This document shows, piece after piece, positions 5,511 to 6,224 of a DNA stretch of 6,224 nucleotides (its first letter is position 1; every line of letters starts with the position of its first letter). Source of the DNA: Candidatus Nitrosocosmicus sp. (GTDB taxonomy: Archaea > Thermoproteota > Nitrososphaeria > Nitrososphaerales > Nitrososphaeraceae); the NCBI GenBank assembly GCA_030452275.1, contig JAKDMR010000137.1, positions 1 through 6,224 on the forward strand, written 5' to 3'. The translations under genes were made by a program, and so were the position numbers. The notes under the pieces were generated by a model. It saw only the letters and a list, made by a program, of their open reading frames with translations. It searched no databases and was not told the origin of the DNA.

Positions 5511-6114
5511 ATGCATATTAAAAGAAATAGAACACCTTTAAGGTACATTGGCTATGGTTTGTACTTATACTTTCTAGGTTTATCTTATAGGAACACTTCG
5601 AAAGCGCTAGTTCGATTTGTCAAGAGAAGTCACGTTGCAGTCTGGAAATGGATTCAAAGATATAAACCCAAAGAAAATTGCTAGAAAGAGGAAAAGAATA
5701 TCCGGATTTACAATCGATAAAACTCTTGTTAAGATCGGTTCGGTCTACATGTGGATTTGGGTAGCTATCGAGCTTAAAAGCAGGGAGATTTTCGTACCAA
5801 ACATATCCAAAGAAAGAAACATGCTCATTACTGAGCGATTTATTTCAAGTTTAGTCAAGATTCATGGAAAGCATCCAATATCAACAGATGGTGGAACTTG
5901 GTATCCACAAGCCTGCAGGTTCTTAAACATCGATCTCCATATCCACTCCTCTCTGAAGAAAAGACTGATAGAGAGAACGATGCAGTACATCAAGGACAGA
6001 ACAGAAAGGTTTGACAATTATTTTCCTTGCAGAATAAAGAATTGTAAACTAAAACACGTATAAAACTGGTTGAATCTATTTGCATATCAACACAACAAGA
6101 AAATATCGCATTAA
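5511..6114 (+). pseudogene. IS6/IS240-like transposase, frameshifted and with an internal stop
   Basis: The transposase reads from ATG 5511 as MHIKRNRTPLRYIGYGLYLY onward, an N-terminal region ending in SHVAVWKWIQRYKP, and then stops at TAG 5682. A +1 shift near 5667-5676 restores the family sequence, continuing KKIARKRKRISGFTIDKT. In the second frame the catalytic residues are intact: D in GFTIDKT (5716-5718), D in STDGGTWYPQA (5887-5889) and E in LIERTMQYIKDR (5971-5973). A TAA at 6061-6063 interrupts the C-terminus. Without it the frame continues NWLNLFAYQHNKKISH to TAA 6112-6114, which resembles the usual family ending. The two lesions mark it as a pseudogene. The TTG-initiated ORF that begins at 5617 is not a gene: its first part is out of frame with the family. 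Confidence 0.85.
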
Positions 6115-6121
6115 GTTAACA
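6111..6121 (-). repeat. Right terminal inverted repeat of the IS6/IS240-like element
   Basis: TTAAGTTAACA, the exact complement of 5460-5470. It overlaps the ancestral stop codon of the transposase (6112-6114), so the gene ran right up to the end of the element. The 103 bases beyond it hold no feature I can support. Confidence 0.7.
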
Positions 6122-6224
6122 TCCATGAAAATCTTTGACCATAGCAGGCTATCCTATCATGTCATTTAACCCTAATTTTATTTACCAAACCAACATATTA
6201 AATGTTATCTTTTACAGTATAGAC

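Larger units (their letters stand above)
5460..6121 (+). mobile_element. Decayed IS6/IS240-like insertion sequence
   Basis: A 662-bp element bounded by 11-bp perfect inverted repeats, TGTTAACTTAA at 5460-5470 and its complement at 6111-6121, enclosing one transposase gene. The size and single gene fit a short IS6/IS240-like element. The flanking eight bases, cgatgctc on the left and tccatgaa on the right, do not match, so no target-site duplication is visible. The transposase is broken, so this copy could move only if a related intact copy supplies the enzyme. Confidence 0.75.

Noticed and set aside
5667..5684. Programmed frameshift producing the IS6/IS240-like transposase
   Set aside because: The required shift is +1 at CCCAAAG, not the -1 slip on a long A run usual in insertion sequences. 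A separate nonsense codon at 6061 shows the gene is decaying.
1..6121. Composite transposon formed by the two flanking insertion sequences
   Set aside because: The elements belong to different families, IS630 and IS6/IS240-like, and would not recognise each other's ends. Joint mobilisation of the middle is not supported.
5452..6129. 8-bp target-site duplication around the right-hand IS
   Set aside because: The flanks cgatgctc and tccatgaa do not match.

Overview
The window is AT-rich DNA that looks archaeal, most likely from an ammonia-oxidising thaumarchaeon of the Nitrososphaera/Nitrosocosmicus type. Three things point there. The two insertion-sequence transposases resemble groups common in those genomes. 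Most genes carry an archaeal TATA-like box centred about 25-26 bases before the start codon with no ribosome binding site between, which is the leaderless arrangement. The WW-W secreted family and the multipass membrane protein also resemble proteins I recall from Nitrososphaerales. The taxon is recall and inference, not a database result.

Layout from left to right. Positions 1-524 hold the catalytic part of an IS630-type transposase, cut by the window edge. A group of genes without assigned function follows: a cytosolic WW-W family protein (670-1269, minus); a membrane protein of about ten helices with a polar C-terminal tail (1384-2742, minus); and, across a very tight divergent promoter, a Sec-exported WW-W paralogue (2771-3475, plus). 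Next comes a 224-residue protein (3558-4232, minus), which by eye is a third and very divergent member of the same family. It is preceded in frame, across one TAA, by a 29-codon small ORF (4251-4340) that carries the promoter. A possible 63-codon ORF (4400-4591) and a PRPP-motif phosphoribosyltransferase of the COG1926 type (4588-5364, minus) complete the group. Positions 5460-6121 are a decayed IS6/IS240-like element with 11-bp terminal inverted repeats; its transposase is broken by a frameshift and a nonsense codon.

How the genes may work together. The centre looks like an accessory island bounded by two unrelated insertion sequences. The most notable point is that one fold family appears three times within 3.6 kb in different forms: exported with six cysteines, cytosolic with a conserved tryptophan cluster, and cytosolic without the cluster. 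A membrane protein sits between two of them. A membrane-spanning or envelope-related module is a reasonable hypothesis, but nothing in the sequence assigns a biochemical role. I saw no RNA gene, CRISPR array or replication origin.
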